DNA from: Epiperipatus broadwayi
Lineage: Eukaryota; Onychophora; Udeonychophora; Euonychophora; Peripatidae
Direction: 5' to 3'
Assembly (NCBI GenBank): GCA_028023455.1
Contig: JAQFVV010007267.1
Location: 1-64,000, forward strand
Length of the DNA stretch: 64,000 bases
Shown one piece after another: positions 61,693-64,000 of the stretch; within the stretch, counting starts at the first letter, position 1; each line of letters opens with the position of its first letter. The notes under the pieces are model-generated. The model did no database searches. It was not told the DNA's origin and saw only the letters and a list, made by a program, of their open reading frames with translations. Made by a program: the position numbers and the translations under genes.

Positions 61693-63202
61693 TGTGACAG
61701 AATGGGTTCGAACCCAGTCACAAATAAATTATTTAATCGGTATACATATATAGATGTTGAGATATATATATATATAATATTTAATTTTGTTATTACGTGG
61801 TGGTGGTTACAAATACATAAACATGGGGGGAGGGTGTCATTTTAAATGATATATATGTGTGTGTGACAAATGCATGTATAAATCAATTAAGTAGTGAAAA
61901 GAGAGAAACTAGATTTTTTGTTTCATGTTGAAAAAACTAAAGTTTCTGGCAGAATGAGATTTATTTTTCTGCTATATTACAATAGAAGCTGCGACATGAG
62001 TTTTCACATGTCTAACAGATCTGGTTATTCCACATTGAAAATCAGAAGTGAGATAAAAAAAGAAGCTTCTAGAATCATTGGAGGGGGCTATAAAAGTGAG
62101 CCACCCAGAATGCATAGGATCTTTTTTCTGGCAGAGCTACAATAGTGAACACCTAAACAGTTTTAATATTTAAAAATATATAATGGCGATTTCAAAAGAC
62201 ATGTCAGGGTAAGAGAAGCCGCATTGGATTCAGGCCCCTGATCCCAACCTGCTGCAGCTGCCTCAATAAAACCAGGATGCCTCGAAACAACACATAATTC
62301 CAGCATGGAATCAAATGAACCTCATCGGCCATCGGACATAAAGATCTCGAATCATTACCTTGAATTGCCTAATTACCTGTGGAACGGAACTAAATAATAA
62401 ATAAATAAAAATTGCTTCTACTACTTCCCGGGAAAGACAGGTAAAAAATTTTAATCATTGATCTTTTTAAATCTTCTTTATAAAAAGGAAATTTTGTATT
62501 TTCAATAATCAGTGAAGGTGACTTGTGAACTAACTTTATAAGATTTCTTTAAAGCTTTGTTCCATTATGGACATCAGAAAGTAACAAGTGTTTAAAGTCA
62601 TATGATACAAACGTTTTGTAGTATCGATCTTCGCTACTTAAGATATGTATGAGAGAACTATTAAAAGAATGAAGTATGATTGTGATTTGAAATGACAGAG
62701 TGCTAAATATCTTTTTTTTTGATAATATTAAATAAATATATAAAGAAAGTAGAGTATTGACTTAGTTTACTTATTTATAAATCTATTTATTTAGTTTATG
62801 ATTATTTTATTTGTTTTTATGCTTAAAAATAAAAAAAATAAAAGAGAACTCTTTACCCCATTCATAGCTTCTCATGGCTGTGATGTCACCGGACAATGAG
62901 ATTGAGCTAGCTGATGGCCAAAACCTCTCTCACATTATGTAAATATTATTCTTGTTGGTAATATATCCACTTTGCGTAATTCTTATATTTGTGTAGTTTG
63001 GTGCTTGGTGTCCTTTGGACAACCATAAATACACATTCGGAATATATTACAGTTGCGAAAATAACCTATAAGTTTGAATAAAAATATTTTAGGTCGAATC
63101 ACTTAATTAAAATAAAAATACACAGGCATGTATATTAATACAACTTATACATATTTGGTAGTACATACCTGTCTAGTGAGAGGTAAACAGGGTTTTGTTA
63201 CA
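61693..63202 (+). repeat. 5' LTR of an LTR retrotransposon truncated by the window end
   Basis: It begins TGTGACAG right after an AT tract and ends GTTTTGTTACA, followed at once by a primer-binding-site-like sequence. A GC-richer segment (about 62205-62440) ends in a donor-like GACAG|GTAAA at 62440/62441. The 3' LTR lies outside the window. Confidence 0.7.
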
Positions 63203-63203
63203 A

Positions 63204-63222
63204 TGGCACCCAACATGGGGCT
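63204..63222 (+). promoter_or_regulatory. Primer-binding-site-like sequence
   Basis: TGGCACCCAACATGGGGC follows the LTR end by one base. It looks like a TGGCGCCCAACGTGGGGC-type site with two CpG-decay changes. The identity of the primer tRNA was not checked. Confidence 0.65.
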
Positions 63223-63301
63223 TTGAAGAGAAGTAGAGGGGAATGGGGAGTCTTATGAGATATTAGAAATACGTTAACAAAGCGTTATTTGTTTATAGTA
63301 T

Positions 63302-63625
63302 TGCGGGAAAAGTGTTTATAGGTTTTTAAATAGAGAAATCAAACGCAAATCACTTTAAATAGATTAAGGTACATTTGTTTTGTATATATATATATATATA
63401 TCACTCAATTAGTTTAAATAAATTAAAATACATGCTGTGTTTCCTTTTTATATCCATTTTAAAATACATGCTGTGTTTCCTTTTTATATCCATTATCAAA
63501 GTGGCATTTAGTTGGATTATTACGGGAAAAACTTTTATATATATAAATAGATGGTTCAAACGTGAATCACTGTAAATAGAATAAAGTACATTTGTTTGGA
63601 ATATATATATATATATATCGCTCGG
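63302..63625. repeat. Tandem duplications in the leader
   Basis: A unit containing CGGGAAAA, CAAACG-AATCACT-TAAATAG, GTACATTTGTTT and an AT tract occurs twice about 220 bases apart. Between them a 34-bp unit (AAAATACATGCTGTGTTTCC...) is repeated twice at 63422-63490. Confidence 0.8.
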
Positions 63626-63839
63626 ATCATTTTAAATAAAGGAAGTGCAACAGGTGAAGAATAGGTGATCCATGATTATTGTTGGTTGGTGAATGAGGTT
63701 TCGAAAGTGAAGTGGCTAACAGGAGGGCAGTGCAGGGTGTGGGATAGGGGAGTGGGTTCGAGACTTCCAACCAGAGATAGAAACCCCAAAGAAATTAATT
63801 AAAATAATATATAAGGGTGAGAAAGATGGAGAGAGAAAG

Positions 63840-64000
63840 AAATGAGATGACTAAAATACAGATATTCAAAGGGAAAATGGGGAAAAGCCTGTGGAACATC
63901 TAAAAAGTTTAAAAAGATACTTTTACAGATATGAGATGGGAGAAAGTGGTAAAATAATAGTGGCCGACAGCCACTTGCAGGAGCATGCCTAGGATTGGTG
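63840..64000 (+). pseudogene. gag: Gag capsid fragment, broken, cut by window end
   Basis: One frame gives TKIQIFKGK. After a one-base shift near 63873 the next frame gives NGEKPVEHLKSLKRYF, then IIVADSHLQEHA, a TAG and DW. The order matches the Gag at 2602-3756 (FRAGMNENPMDHLES..., ASGYLQGPARDWW), with a stop in place of the Arg of ARDWW. The element therefore has a disabled gag. Its remaining genes lie beyond the window. Confidence 0.65.

Overview
This window is AT-rich eukaryotic DNA dominated by transposable elements. The long (AT)n and (AAT)n arrays, the element types present (Ty3/Gypsy-like LTR elements with coiled-coil Gag, a Penelope-like element with a GIY-YIG domain, hAT and LINE relics, tRNA-related SINEs) and the absence of compact genes all point to an invertebrate metazoan with a large, intron-rich genome. 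A mollusc such as a cephalopod would fit, but the lineage cannot be fixed from the sequence. No complete conserved host gene, rRNA operon, bona fide tRNA or CRISPR array was seen.

Layout. Positions 1-6446 hold a young gag-only LTR retrotransposon with near-identical LTRs of about 1.8 kb, inserted in an AT tract. Positions 6904-7041 (minus) look like a first coding exon with a signal peptide. Positions about 7.4-14.3 kb contain a decayed minus-strand LTR element: a coiled-coil ORF remnant and an integrase C-terminus. Two small repeats (8.45-8.61 kb and 14.47-14.88 kb) carry minus-strand hammerhead ribozyme motifs and resemble the 5' region of the Penelope-like element at 21.3-22.9 kb. Between 15 and 20 kb lie SINE and LINE relics, a 1.5 kb near-palindrome and a MITE-like element. 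A hAT/ZBED-type transposase relic (23.05-23.48 kb) is followed by a solo LTR with a clean 4-bp target duplication (23.7-26.4 kb). Positions 26.4-44.3 kb are mostly unassigned DNA with a foldback element (30.3-31.7 kb), a SINE with 13-bp target duplications (39.3 kb) and trinucleotide arrays. From 44.3 kb to the right edge the window is largely LTR elements separated by (AT)n: 44361-46934, 49943-57299 (a full minus-strand element with 2.7-kb LTRs and a gag remnant), 57326-59923, 59939-61676, and 61693 to the window end (5' LTR, primer-binding site and broken gag).

How the parts relate. Several LTR families share termini close to TGTAAC/TGAARCAG...GTTACA, a 4-bp target duplication (ACAG or ATAT), a primer-binding site of the TGGCnCCCAAC type and a GC-richer segment ending in a 5' splice-donor-like site inside the LTR. 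Each insertion into an AT tract leaves AT on both sides, which would explain the chain of elements. Two elements keep only Gag and would need polymerase in trans. The hammerhead repeats are the best candidates for active RNA structures: two copies differ in stem I yet keep full pairing through compensatory changes. All calls come from reading the sequence by eye; no alignment, folding program or database search was run.
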